A stretch of DNA of 64,000 bases from assembly GCF_040784915.1 (NCBI RefSeq), contig NZ_CP160797.1, positions 1,850,137 through 1,914,136 on the forward strand. The letters are read 5' to 3'. The notes under the pieces are model-generated. The model searched no databases. It saw only the letters and a list, made by a program, of their open reading frames with translations, and was not told the origin of the DNA. A program made the position numbers and the translations under genes. Origin of the DNA: Bacillus vallismortis. Its GTDB lineage: Bacteria; Bacillota; Bacilli; Bacillales; Bacillaceae. Shown here piece after piece: positions 8,706 through 17,520 of the stretch; position 1 is the stretch's first letter; each line of letters begins with the position of its first letter.

Positions 8706-8731
8706 CGCAGCCTGTAAACGGCTGCTTTCTT
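8706..8731 (+). terminator. Terminator or attenuator hairpin before spoIIIE
   Basis: GCAGCC-TGTAAAC-GGCTGC followed by TTTCTTC. It may end the tepA-ylzJ transcript, but it also lies downstream of the promoter element at 8676-8684, so it could attenuate spoIIIE. Confidence 0.65.
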
Positions 8732-8776
8732 CATTATGTATGAACTTACATTTTTTAACGCAGTAAGGTGATGAGT

Positions 8777-11146
8777 GTGGCAAAGAAAAAACGAAAATCA
8801 AGAAAAAAACAGGCGAAACAGCTCAATATAAAATACGAACTTAACGGATTGCTGTGTATAGCCATTTCAATTATCGCGATTCTGCAGCTTGGGGTAGTCG
8901 GGCAAACCTTTATCTATTTGTTCCGCTTTTTTGCTGGAGAGTGGTTTATTTTATGCTTGTTAGGTCTATTGGTGTTAGGAGTCTCGCTGTTTTGGAAGAA
9001 GAAAACGCCGAGCCTATTAACGAGGCGAAAGGCCGGACTGTACTGTATTATCGCAAGCATATTGCTGCTTTCTCACGTGCAGCTGTTTAAAAATTTGACG
9101 CATAATGGGTCGATTGAGTCTGCAAGCGTGGTGCGCAACACATGGGAATTGTTTTTGATGGACATGAATGGAAGCTCCGCTTCACCTGATTTAGGCGGAG
9201 GGATGATTGGAGCTTTGCTGTTTGCGGCTTCACACTTTTTATTTGCGTCAACCGGTTCTCAGATTATGGCGATTGTCATGATTTTGATCGGAATGATATT
9301 AGTCACAGGGCGCTCTCTTCAAGAAACGCTGAAAAAGTGGATGAGCCCGATTGGCCGCTTTATAAAAGAACAATGGTTTGCATTTATTGATGATATGAAA
9401 TCCGTCAAAACAAATATGAAGTCTTCGAAAAAAACGAAAGCGCCGAGCAAAAAACAAAAACCGGCCCGCAAAAAACAACAATTGGAACAAGAGCCTTCTG
9501 ATGAAGAGGGGGACCTGGAAACCGAAACGGCATCGCCCCTCATTCATTCAGAGCCGATTATCTCAAGCTTTTCAGATCGGAATGAAAATGAAGAGTCTCC
9601 AGCCATAGAAGAGCGAGCTGAACCTGTAACAGAGCCGCTTCAGGAGATCCAGACTGAGACAGGTGATCAGGAAACTGTTTCTGCTCCCCCTATGACCTTT
9701 ACGGAGCTTGAAAACAAGGATTACGAGATGCCGTCACTGGATTTACTGGCCGATCCGAAGCATACCGGCCAGCAGGCAGATAAAAAGAATATTTATGAAA
9801 ATGCGAGAAAGCTCGAACACACCTTCCAAAGCTTTGGCGTAAAGGCGAAAGTCACACAGGTTCATCTCGGCCCGGCCGTAACAAAATATGAAGTGTATCC
9901 TGATGTCGGAGTGAAGGTTAGCAAAATTGTCAATTTAAGCGATGATTTAGCGCTAGCACTTGCTGCGAAGGATATCAGGATAGAGGCGCCAATACCAGGA
10001 AAATCAGCAATCGGAATTGAGGTTCCGAATGCAGAAGTGGCGATGGTATCGCTGAAGGAAGTGCTGGAGTCTAAATTAAACGACAGACCGGATGCGAAAC
10101 TGCTAATTGGACTTGGCCGCAATATTTCAGGTGAAGCTGTGCTGGCTGAGTTAAACAAGATGCCTCACCTTTTAGTCGCAGGCGCAACCGGAAGCGGGAA
10201 GAGCGTTTGTGTCAACGGCATTATTACAAGTATATTGATGCGCGCGAAACCGCATGAAGTGAAAATGATGATGATCGATCCTAAAATGGTAGAGCTGAAT
10301 GTCTACAACGGGATTCCGCATTTGCTTGCTCCGGTTGTAACCGATCCGAAAAAAGCGTCACAGGCTTTGAAAAAGGTTGTCAATGAAATGGAGAGGCGGT
10401 ACGAATTATTTTCTCATACGGGTACAAGAAATATTGAAGGATACAATGATTATATAAAACGCTCTAACAATGAAGAAGAAGCGAAACAGCCGGAGCTGCC
10501 CTATATCGTTGTCATTGTGGACGAGCTTGCCGATCTCATGATGGTCGCTTCATCTGATGTGGAAGATTCGATTACGAGATTATCCCAAATGGCGCGGGCT
10601 GCCGGCATCCATCTCATCATTGCGACACAGAGGCCGTCGGTTGACGTTATCACAGGGGTGATCAAAGCGAATATTCCGTCACGAATCGCGTTCAGCGTTT
10701 CTTCACAGACGGATTCAAGGACGATTCTTGACATGGGTGGCGCTGAGAAGCTGCTCGGCCGCGGCGATATGCTGTTTTTGCCTGTCGGGGCTAACAAACC
10801 TGTCCGCGTGCAGGGAGCATTTTTGTCGGATGACGAAGTGGAGAAGATCGTCGACCATGTGATTACGCAGCAGAAAGCGCAATATCAGGAAGAAATGATT
10901 CCTGAGGAGACTACGGAAACGCATTCCGAGGTGACCGATGAACTTTATGATGAAGCTGTTGAATTAATCGTCGGCATGCAGACGGCATCTGTTTCAATGC
11001 TGCAAAGAAGATTCAGAATCGGTTATACGAGGGCGGCGCGCCTCATTGACGCAATGGAGGAACGAGGCGTTGTCGGGCCATATGAAGGCAGCAAACCGAG
11101 AGAAGTTTTATTATCCAAAGAGAAATATGATGAGCTCTCTTCTTAA
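8777..11146 (+). CDS. spoIIIE: DNA translocase SpoIIIE
   Basis: This 789-residue FtsK/SpoIIIE motor pumps the forespore chromosome across the sporulation septum. The basic N-terminus ([10 protein letters not shown]) is followed by four membrane spans within about residues 25-180, then an acidic, low-complexity linker (to about 320). The motor domain carries Walker [10 protein letters not shown] and Walker [12 protein letters not shown]. The C-terminal gamma winged helix (about 725-789; [19 protein letters not shown]) reads SRS sites. GTG 8777 is chosen because AAGGTGAT ends 5-8 bases upstream; the alternatives at 8768 and 8771 overlap this site. The linker differs from the strain 168 protein as I recall it. 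Confidence 0.96.
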   Translation: MAKKKRKSRKKQAKQLNIKYELNGLLCIAISIIAILQLGVVGQTFIYLFRFFAGEWFILCLLGLLVLGVSLFWKKKTPSLLTRRKAGLYCIIASILLLSHVQLFKNLTHNGSIESASVVRNTWELFLMDMNGSSASPDLGGGMIGALLFAASHFLFASTGSQIMAIVMILIGMILVTGRSLQETLKKWMSPIGRFIKEQWFAFIDDMKSVKTNMKSSKKTKAPSKKQKPARKKQQLEQEPSDEEGDLETETASPLIHSEPIISSFSDRNENEESPAIEERAEPVTEPLQEIQTETGDQETVSAPPMTFTELENKDYEMPSLDLLADPKHTGQQADKKNIYENARKLEHTFQSFGVKAKVTQVHLGPAVTKYEVYPDVGVKVSKIVNLSDDLALALAAKDIRIEAPIPGKSAIGIEVPNAEVAMVSLKEVLESKLNDRPDAKLLIGLGRNISGEAVLAELNKMPHLLVAGATGSGKSVCVNGIITSILMRAKPHEVKMMMIDPKMVELNVYNGIPHLLAPVVTDPKKASQALKKVVNEMERRYELFSHTGTRNIEGYNDYIKRSNNEEEAKQPELPYIVVIVDELADLMMVASSDVEDSITRLSQMARAAGIHLIIATQRPSVDVITGVIKANIPSRIAFSVSSQTDSRTILDMGGAEKLLGRGDMLFLPVGANKPVRVQGAFLSDDEVEKIVDHVITQQKAQYQEEMIPEETTETHSEVTDELYDEAVELIVGMQTASVSMLQRRFRIGYTRAARLIDAMEERGVVGPYEGSKPREVLLSKEKYDELSS

Positions 11147-11288
11147 TGAAGGGAGTTTAGCTTTCTTTAGTTATCGATAATAACATTATGTAAACTGCAA
11201 CCTTTCTATTTATTTTTTCGACAAAACATGATATAGTTGTCCCAATTGTTCAATAATTTTTATCGAAAGTGGTTTACGGAGGGAAAAC

Positions 11289-12014
11289 ATGTCTACAAAA
11301 GCTGATAATCGGCACTTGTATTTAAAAGTAATTGAACGAATTAAAGAGGATATTAAAAATGGAATCTACACTGAGAAGGAAAAGCTGCCTTCTGAATTTG
11401 AGCTTTCCAAAAAGCTTGGTGTCAGCAGAGCGACGCTAAGAGAAGCCTTGCGGATCCTTGAAGAAGAGCATGTGATTATCAGAAGGCATGGTGTAGGCAC
11501 TTTTGTCCATTCTAAGCCGTTATTTCTTTCGGGCATTGAACAGCTGAACAGTGTAACCAAGATGATTGAACAGGCAAATATGACGCCTGGCACGATTTTT
11601 CTATCATCACAAGTGCTTATGCCGTCTGAGGATGATATGATGAGATTTCACTTGGAAGAGGGGCAGGAACTTTTTTACCTCGAACGAGTCAGGACAGCTA
11701 ACGGACAGCCGATTGTGTATTGTATAGACAAAATTCCGATGGATATTTTGCCGAATTCTTTTTCTCACCAGCAAGAATCTATGTTTGATTTACTTGAGAA
11801 AAATTCAGGCTCCGTGATCAGCTATGCCGTGACTGATATTGAGCCGATCGGCTATCATGATACCATTTCTCCGGTGCTTGAATGCGATCCGGAAACAGCT
11901 CTTTTGCTGTTAAAACAAACCCATTACGATCAGCACGATAAACCGGTGCTTTACTCTTTAAATTACTTTAGAGCGGATAAATTCAGATTTCATGTTTTGC
12001 GTAAACGATTCTAA
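11289..12014 (+). CDS. ymfC: GntR/HutC-family transcriptional regulator
   Basis: This is a 241-residue regulator with an N-terminal winged helix (residues 10-75: [29 protein letters not shown]) and a C-terminal UTRA ligand-binding domain (about 95-235). The target and ligand are unknown. In many Bacillus relatives the equivalent regulator sits before a nucleoside-type ABC transporter; here it is followed by the exporter gene ymfD instead (general knowledge, not checked). The ribosome site GGAGGG precedes ATG 11289. The 142-base upstream region shows no clear operator to me. Confidence 0.9.
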   Translation: MSTKADNRHLYLKVIERIKEDIKNGIYTEKEKLPSEFELSKKLGVSRATLREALRILEEEHVIIRRHGVGTFVHSKPLFLSGIEQLNSVTKMIEQANMTPGTIFLSSQVLMPSEDDMMRFHLEEGQELFYLERVRTANGQPIVYCIDKIPMDILPNSFSHQQESMFDLLEKNSGSVISYAVTDIEPIGYHDTISPVLECDPETALLLLKQTHYDQHDKPVLYSLNYFRADKFRFHVLRKRF

Positions 12015-12044
12015 AACGGACGCCTGTGATGTGTCTGTTTTTTT
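12013..12044 (+). terminator. Rho-independent terminator after ymfC
   Basis: AAACGGAC...GTCTGTTT hairpin (one G-U pair) with a T7 tail, overlapping the ymfC stop. Confidence 0.8.
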
Positions 12045-12125
12045 ATTTGCACTGATTCATGTTTCTTTGTACATACTTTCACGCCCGTTAACGCAAGATA
12101 TAAGGGATGACAAGAAAGTGAATGG

Positions 12126-13364
12126 GTGAAAATGTTGAGAAAGAAAGATGGAATGAAACATATTATTGCATTGTCTTCCGTACCGCTTGTGATGACACTT
12201 GGAAATTCCATGCTGATTCCCGTTCTGCCGATGATGGAAAAAAAGCTGTCGGTGACTTCATTTCAAGTGTCTTTAATCATTACTGTATATTCGGTGGTGG
12301 CAATTATTTGCATACCGATTGCGGGGTATCTGTCAGATCGATTCGGGAGGAAAAAAATATTGCTTCCATGTCTCCTCATTGCAGGATTGGGAGGGGCGGT
12401 GGCTGCTTTTGCTTCAACCTATATGAAAAATCCCTACGCTATGATTTTGGCGGGGAGGGTTCTTCAAGGCATCGGTTCAGCAGGTGCAGCTCCTATCGTC
12501 ATGCCGTTTATCGGCGATTTGTTTGAAGGAGACGATGAAAAGGTCAGCGCCGGTCTTGGCGATATTGAAACCGCCAATACATCAGGGAAGGTACTGAGTC
12601 CCATACTTGGCGCCTTACTGGCTACATGGTACTGGTTTGTACCATTTTGGTTTATTCCGTTTTTCTGTTTGATCAGCTTTTTGCTCGTGTTGTTTCTGGT
12701 GGCCCAACCTGAAGAAGATGAGGATGCGCCTGCGGTTTCTGAGTTTATTAAGAATGTGCGGAAAATCTTTAAGCAGGACGGACGTTGGCTTTATACGGTC
12801 TTTATTATCGGGTGTGTCATTATGTTTCTGTTATTCGGCGTACTATTTTATTTATCAGATACGCTGGAGAAGAAGTATGCCATTGACGGAGTGGCTAAAG
12901 GCGGATTACTGGCAATCCCACTTTTATTTTTGTCAACCAGTTCCTATATAGCTGGCAAAAAGATTGGCAAAGATAAAGGCCGAATGAAGTTTTGTGTTGT
13001 TACAGGAATGATTATGTTAAGCCTGTCGTATATAGCTTTGTGGTGGAATCACAGTTTTTATTTTTTATTTGTCTTTTTAAGTTTTGGCGGGATTGGAATT
13101 GGAATGGCTCTTCCTGCTTTAGATGCACTGATAACCGAAGGAATTGAAAGCGAGGAATGCGGAACCATTTCCTCCTTTTACAATAGCATGCGCTTTATAG
13201 GAGTAGCTCTCGGCCCCCCTGTGTTTGCGGCATTAATGTCTAATGCAGACTGGCTGATTTTCATTTTATCGGCGTTTTGCAGCATCGTTGCTTTATTCTT
13301 AGTCATCTTCACTGTGGATACTAAAAAAAGTGAGGAGGAAGAAAAAAACTTGGGGACGGTCTAG
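12126..13364 (+). CDS. ymfD: Major facilitator superfamily exporter (bacillibactin exporter YmfD)
   Basis: This is a 412-residue MFS transporter with about 12 membrane segments. The loop 2-3 motif GYLSDRFGRKK and the motif GRVLQGIGSAGAAP in segment 4-5 mark the drug/proton antiporter branch. YmfD has been reported as the exporter of the siderophore bacillibactin in B. subtilis, a role that cannot be read from sequence alone. Start choice is uncertain among GTG 12126, ATG 12132 and ATG 12150, as the ribosome site is weak. The stop codon lies in the loop of the following terminator. Confidence 0.87.
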   Translation: MKMLRKKDGMKHIIALSSVPLVMTLGNSMLIPVLPMMEKKLSVTSFQVSLIITVYSVVAIICIPIAGYLSDRFGRKKILLPCLLIAGLGGAVAAFASTYMKNPYAMILAGRVLQGIGSAGAAPIVMPFIGDLFEGDDEKVSAGLGDIETANTSGKVLSPILGALLATWYWFVPFWFIPFFCLISFLLVLFLVAQPEEDEDAPAVSEFIKNVRKIFKQDGRWLYTVFIIGCVIMFLLFGVLFYLSDTLEKKYAIDGVAKGGLLAIPLLFLSTSSYIAGKKIGKDKGRMKFCVVTGMIMLSLSYIALWWNHSFYFLFVFLSFGGIGIGMALPALDALITEGIESEECGTISSFYNSMRFIGVALGPPVFAALMSNADWLIFILSAFCSIVALFLVIFTVDTKKSEEEEKNLGTV

Positions 13365-13380
13365 CCAACCGTCTTTTTTT
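13355..13380 (+). terminator. Rho-independent terminator overlapping the ymfD stop
   Basis: GACGGT-CTAGCCA-ACCGTC followed by T7; the TAG stop of ymfD (13362-13364) is in the loop. Confidence 0.92.
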
Positions 13381-13400
13381 CGCTGTGAAAATAGCGAATA

Positions 13401-13429
13401 TTGACACTCTTCTCTCGGATCATTATGCT
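13401..13429 (+). promoter_or_regulatory. Near-consensus sigma-A promoter in the ymfD-ymfF gap
   Basis: TTGACA (13401-13406), 17-base spacer, TATGCT (13424-13429). Initiation is expected near 13436, just before a terminator-like hairpin and 270 bases before ymfF. Confidence 0.6.
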
Positions 13430-13443
13430 GTAATTTATAATCG

Positions 13444-13480
13444 GAAGAGCCCCGCTGTCGTTCTGACAGGGCTTCTCTTT
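13444..13480 (+). terminator. Terminator-like hairpin directly after the 13401 promoter
   Basis: AGCC(CCG)CTGTC-GTTCT-GACAG-GGCT, with a small internal bulge, followed by TCTCTTT. With the promoter upstream it would define a transcript of about 45-50 bases, or attenuate ymfF. Confidence 0.55.
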
Positions 13481-13562
13481 GAGCGCATTTATCGTTCTGC
13501 CGCTGTTTGTGCCTGTCATGGTGCGGCTATTCGGCGGCGGCCTTTCAAATCAAAAAGGATGA
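13479..13562 (+). other. Short hydrophobic open frame, possible remnant of a permease
   Basis: The 345-base gap between ymfD and ymfF holds no intact gene. In the frame from TTG 13479 to TGA 13562 there is a 27-residue strongly hydrophobic segment (SAFIVLPLFVPVMVRLFGGG). It has no ribosome site and reads like the last membrane helix of a transporter. It may be debris of a deleted gene; chance is not excluded. Confidence 0.3.
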
Positions 13563-13621
13563 ATCGATACAGCCCCCGTCTTGTCTGGCGGAGGTTATTA
13601 TTTCCTTATAAATCCTACAGT

Positions 13622-13630
13622 TGCTATAAT
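13622..13630 (+). promoter_or_regulatory. Extended -10 element upstream of ymfF
   Basis: TGCTATAAT, about 80 bases before the ymfF start; the -35 (TTTCCT at 13601) is weak. Confidence 0.5.
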
Positions 13631-13709
13631 TACATGAAAGAGTGATTCTGCGTATGCTGAAAATGGGTCATAATACATACTAATAAGAAATGAACGAAGG
13701 AGGTTCCAT

Positions 13710-14990
13710 ATGTCATATGTAAATGAAATCAAAACAAAGCATGGCGGTTTAACCGCGCACATTGTAGAAACAGAAAAATTCAAAACCGTCTCGCTTATTT
13801 TTAAAATGCTTGCGCCGCTGACAAAGGAGCAAGTCACCAAAAGGGCGCTGCTCCCGCATGTGCTCCTTCGCGGAACAAAAAGCCATCCGAAAACCGCAGA
13901 ATTACGTTCTTATTTAGATGAACTGTACGGCACGTCCGTTTCAGCTGATCTTTCGAAAAAAGGAGAGCGGCACGTCATTACGTTCAGGCTTGAAATCCCG
14001 AATGAAAAATATTTAAAAAATCAAACGCCGCTTCTTGAAAAAGGACTGCAGCTTCTCGCAGAAATCGTCTTTTCACCTGCTCTGGAGGAGGGCGCTTTTC
14101 AATCACAATATGTGGCTCAGGAAAAACGTACGCTCAAGCAGAGAATTCAAGCGGTCTATGATGATAAAATGCGCTACTCGAATTTAAGGCTGATACAGGT
14201 AATGTGCAAAAATGAGCCTTACGCGCTCCATGTCAATGGGGAAATGGAAGATGTCGATGCCATTACAGCTGATCAATTATATGAAACATACCAAAGCGCT
14301 ATCCAAAAAGACCAGCTTGATCTTTATGTCGTTGGCGATGTGGACAGTAACCAAGTGCAAGCGTCAATTGACAAGTATTTTCAAACAGAAGAGCGCACCC
14401 TTGGCATGATTAAAAACAATCACTCTGAACAAAACGCACAGCCTAAAGAAGTAATTGATGATGAAGATGTCAAACAAGGGAAGTTGAATATTGGCTACCG
14501 CACCAGTATCACTTATACGGATCAGGATTATCCTGCCTTGCAAGTGTTTAACGGGCTGTTTGGCGGATTCTCTCACTCCAAGCTTTTCATCAATGTTCGG
14601 GAAAAAGCCAGTCTTGCATACTACGCCGCTTCGCGTATAGAAAGTTTTAAAGGCTTGTTAATGGTGATGTCGGGCATTGAAGTGAAAAATTATGAACAGG
14701 CTGTTTCTATTATTACTGAGCAATTTCAGGCAATGAAAAACGGCGAATACAGTGAGCAGGATATCGCTCAGACAAAGGCTGTCATTCGAAATCAAGTGCT
14801 GGAAACCATTGATACTGCGTACGGTCTATCTGAATTTTTATATCAGCAGGCTGCTGCCCAAGTCGATGTTCCAATAGAAGACTTTCTCGCCAATATTGAT
14901 CAGGTCACAAAAGAGGATATCATGAAAGCCGGCGAAAAGATTCAGCTTGATACGACTTATTTCTTAAAAGGGACGGAGGGTGCATCTTGA
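13710..14990 (+). CDS. ymfF: M16 family peptidase-like protein, non-catalytic partner
   Basis: This is a 426-residue M16-fold protein. Where an active member would have HxxEH, this protein reads LLPHVLLRGTKSHPKT, with no zinc ligands. The second-half motif VREKASLAYYAAS (the R/Y pair region) is kept. M16B peptidases commonly form heterodimers of one subunit with HxxEH and one with the R/Y motif, so YmfF probably completes the active site of YmfH. The ribosome site GGAGG precedes ATG 13710. Its TGA overlaps the TTG start of ymfH, supporting equal, coupled synthesis. The substrate is unknown. Confidence 0.88.
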   Translation: MSYVNEIKTKHGGLTAHIVETEKFKTVSLIFKMLAPLTKEQVTKRALLPHVLLRGTKSHPKTAELRSYLDELYGTSVSADLSKKGERHVITFRLEIPNEKYLKNQTPLLEKGLQLLAEIVFSPALEEGAFQSQYVAQEKRTLKQRIQAVYDDKMRYSNLRLIQVMCKNEPYALHVNGEMEDVDAITADQLYETYQSAIQKDQLDLYVVGDVDSNQVQASIDKYFQTEERTLGMIKNNHSEQNAQPKEVIDDEDVKQGKLNIGYRTSITYTDQDYPALQVFNGLFGGFSHSKLFINVREKASLAYYAASRIESFKGLLMVMSGIEVKNYEQAVSIITEQFQAMKNGEYSEQDIAQTKAVIRNQVLETIDTAYGLSEFLYQQAAAQVDVPIEDFLANIDQVTKEDIMKAGEKIQLDTTYFLKGTEGAS

Positions 14991-16273
14991 TCAAACCAAT
15001 CAAATATGAACAGCTTCAGGAGACGCTGTACCATGAAAAAATGCCAAACGGCCTTGACGTTTACGTTTTGCCGAAAAAAGGCTTCAACAAGACGTATGCG
15101 GTTTTCACTACAAAGTATGGTTCTATAGATAACCGATTCGTCCCTTTAGGTAAAAATGAAATGGTTCACGTGCCGGACGGCATCGCTCATTTTCTTGAGC
15201 ACAAGCTGTTTGAAAAAGCGGATGGAGACGTTTTTCAAGATTTCAGCAAACAGGGCGCTTCTGCTAATGCGTTTACGTCATTTACAAGAACGGCTTATCT
15301 TTTCTCAAGCACATCGAATGTTGAACGCAATTTAGAGACGCTGATTGATTTTGTGCAGGATCCGTATTTTACTGAAAAAACGGTTGAAAAGGAAAAAGGG
15401 ATTATCGGGCAGGAGATTAACATGTATGACGACAACCCTGATTGGAGGCTTTACTTCGGGGTCATTGAAAACATGTACAAAGAGCATCCTGTCAGAATTG
15501 ACATAGCCGGAACAGTGGAAAGCATTTCGCATATTACCAAAGACCTTCTTTATGAATGCTATGAAACGTTCTATCACCCGAGTAATATGCTCCTCTTCAT
15601 TGTCGGCCCTGTAGATCCTGAAGCGCTCATTTCTCAGGTGAGACAAAATCAGGAGAGAAAGCCGTATACTGATCAGCCGGAAATCAAACGGGAGGAAGTA
15701 CAGGAGCAAGAAGCGGTGTTCCGGAAAGAAAAAGAAATCAAAATGAACGTGCAGGGACCGAAATGCCTTGTCGGGCTAAAATCAAAGAACCCGTTTAAAT
15801 TAGGTAAAGAGCTGTTAAAGCATGAACTTTCAATGAACTTATTGCTTGAATCTCTTTTCGGCAAAAGCTCTGCCCAGTACGAATCACTTTATGAAAAAGG
15901 GTATATTGACGAAACGTTCAGCTTTGATTTTACTGCTGAATATGGGTTCGGTTTTGCCGCGATCGGCGGTGATACGCCGGAACCTGATCAATTGGCTGAA
16001 GACATTTCAAGCATGCTTCTGCGCGCCGGTGAATTGATTACTGCTGAAAAGATTGAACTTGCCAGAAAGAAAAAGATCGGTACATTTCTAAAAGCGCTGA
16101 ATTCACCTGAATACATCGCCAATCAATTTACCCGTTATGCTTTCTTGGATATGAGCCTGTTTGACGTCGTATCGGTTCTCGAGCAAATTACCCTCGAAGA
16201 TGTCCGGCAAGTCATACAAGAGGAAATTTCTGCAGACAGATTGACTGTCTGTAAGGTTGTTCCCAAATCATAA
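14987..16273 (+). CDS. ymfH: M16 family zinc peptidase
   Basis: This is a 428-residue M16 peptidase. The zinc motif HFLEH is near residue 67 (GIAHFLEHKLFE), and the third ligand glutamate lies in the expected EKGIIGQEINMY segment about 75 residues later. It starts at a TTG that overlaps the ymfF stop (TTGA), preceded by GGACGGAGGG. With YmfF it likely forms a two-subunit cytosolic peptidase. In other Bacillus-group organisms similar pairs occur next to the same ymfI-ymfM genes. A terminator follows directly. Confidence 0.9.
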   Translation: MIKPIKYEQLQETLYHEKMPNGLDVYVLPKKGFNKTYAVFTTKYGSIDNRFVPLGKNEMVHVPDGIAHFLEHKLFEKADGDVFQDFSKQGASANAFTSFTRTAYLFSSTSNVERNLETLIDFVQDPYFTEKTVEKEKGIIGQEINMYDDNPDWRLYFGVIENMYKEHPVRIDIAGTVESISHITKDLLYECYETFYHPSNMLLFIVGPVDPEALISQVRQNQERKPYTDQPEIKREEVQEQEAVFRKEKEIKMNVQGPKCLVGLKSKNPFKLGKELLKHELSMNLLLESLFGKSSAQYESLYEKGYIDETFSFDFTAEYGFGFAAIGGDTPEPDQLAEDISSMLLRAGELITAEKIELARKKKIGTFLKALNSPEYIANQFTRYAFLDMSLFDVVSVLEQITLEDVRQVIQEEISADRLTVCKVVPKS

Positions 16274-16277
16274 CAAA

Positions 16278-16304
16278 ACATCCCTCCTGTGAGGGGTGTT
16301 TTTC
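16278..16304 (+). terminator. Rho-independent terminator after ymfH
   Basis: ACATCCCTC...GAGGGGTGT with T5; ymfI starts only 20 bases later, so partial read-through is likely. Confidence 0.85.
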
Positions 16305-16324
16305 TGCGGAAAGAAGGAAAGAGG

Positions 16325-17053
16325 ATGAAAAAAACAGCATTGATCACCGGAGCAAGCGGCGGCATCGGTAAAAGCATAAGCGAAACGCTTGCGGCAGAGG
16401 GATACAATCTGCTGCTGCATTACAATACAAATCAAAACGCAGCATCGGAGCTTGCTGAAAAACTAAGAGAGGCGTTTGGCATTCATGCTGAGATTTTGCA
16501 AGCCGATCTGTCCGTACCAGAAGGAGCAGATAAGCTGACAAGATCAATTGTTCAGCCGGTTGATGCCATTATTTTAAATAGCGGCAGAAGCCATTTTGGG
16601 TTGATTACGGATGTAGATAATGCAACGGTCCAGGAAATGGTTCAGCTCCATGTGGCAAGTCCGTATATGTTGACGAGAAACCTTCTTTCAGGCATGATCC
16701 GGAATAGAACAGGAGCGATTGTGGCTGTCAGTTCTATTTGGGGAGAGACTGGAGCATCTTGTGAAGTGCTGTACAGTATGGCAAAGGGAGCTCAACACTC
16801 GTTTGTAAAAGGACTGGCTAAGGAGCTGGCGCCAAGCGGAATCAGAGTAAACGCTGTAGCGCCGGGCGCGGTTGATACAAATATGATGAATCAATTTACC
16901 CCGTCTGAAAAAGAAGAGATCGCTGATGAGATCCCGATCGGGCGGCTGGCCCGGCCGCAAGAAATTGCGGATGCAACAGTTTTTCTCCTGTCTGAAAAAG
17001 CGTCATATATCACCGGCCAAATTCTGTCGGTGAATGGCGGCTGGCACTGCTGA
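16325..17053 (+). CDS. ymfI: Short-chain dehydrogenase/reductase (FabG-like)
   Basis: This is a 242-residue SDR enzyme. The cofactor motif TGASGGIG is at residues 8-15, the catalytic Ser lies in VAVSSIWGETG, the YxxxK pair is YSMAK near residue 150, and the C-terminal ITGQILSVNGGWHC is typical of FabG-type 3-oxoacyl reductases. The actual substrate is unknown. ATG 16325, with GGAAAGAGG just upstream, is preferred to an in-frame GTG at 16289, which lies inside the preceding terminator. It is followed by ymfJ. Confidence 0.9.
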   Translation: MKKTALITGASGGIGKSISETLAAEGYNLLLHYNTNQNAASELAEKLREAFGIHAEILQADLSVPEGADKLTRSIVQPVDAIILNSGRSHFGLITDVDNATVQEMVQLHVASPYMLTRNLLSGMIRNRTGAIVAVSSIWGETGASCEVLYSMAKGAQHSFVKGLAKELAPSGIRVNAVAPGAVDTNMMNQFTPSEKEEIADEIPIGRLARPQEIADATVFLLSEKASYITGQILSVNGGWHC

Positions 17054-17133
17054 TCCGAAAATATTCGGTGTATAGTTTCTTTTGCGAAGGACACAATAAT
17101 CTTGTAACTTCACATGAAATGGAGGAAACGAGC

Positions 17134-17391
17134 ATGTCAGTATTAGAAAACTGGGATAACTGGAAAAACTTCCTTGGCGACCGTTTGAACTATGCGCAAG
17201 ATAAAGGCATGAGCCAGGATACCATTACAGAACTTGCGACAGAAATCGGCGGTTACTTGGCTAATGAAGTGGAATCTAAAAACGAGCAGGAAAAAGTGCT
17301 GGCAGATCTTTGGAGCGTAGCATCAAAAGATGAACAGCACGCTATTGCCAATATGATGGTTAAGCTTGTTGAAAATAACAGCACTCACTAG
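17134..17391 (+). CDS. ymfJ: Conserved small protein YmfJ (DUF3243-like)
   Basis: This is an 85-residue acidic, helical protein starting MSVLENWDNWKNFLGDRLN, with no Cys and no membrane segment. It belongs to a conserved Bacillus family (DUF3243, by recollection) without known function. ATG 17134 follows GGAGG at 17121-17125; the longer in-frame option at 17068 has no ribosome site. It stands between ymfI and its own terminator. Confidence 0.85.
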   Translation: MSVLENWDNWKNFLGDRLNYAQDKGMSQDTITELATEIGGYLANEVESKNEQEKVLADLWSVASKDEQHAIANMMVKLVENNSTH

Positions 17392-17392
17392 G

Positions 17393-17420
17393 AAGAGAGG
17401 AGATTTTTCCTCTCTTTTTT
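17393..17420 (+). terminator. Rho-independent terminator after ymfJ
   Basis: AAGAGAGGA-GATTTT-TCCTCTCTT with a T6 tail. Confidence 0.93.
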
Positions 17421-17520
17421 ATGTTTTCCTCATCACAGCAACATTCTTCTTTCTAATTAGAGAAAAATGCTTTATGATAAAGGAAGGTAAAATTTTGCCA
17501 CAATGAAGGGGGTATATCAT

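Noticed and set aside
12122-12526. 134-codon plus-strand frame at the start of ymfD
   Set aside because: It overlaps ymfD in another frame; ymfD has full MFS character and this frame has none.
13385-13645. 86-codon frame filling the ymfD-ymfF gap
   Set aside because: It lacks a ribosome site, runs through a terminator-like hairpin and has no recognisable composition; only a short hydrophobic fragment in another frame looks meaningful.
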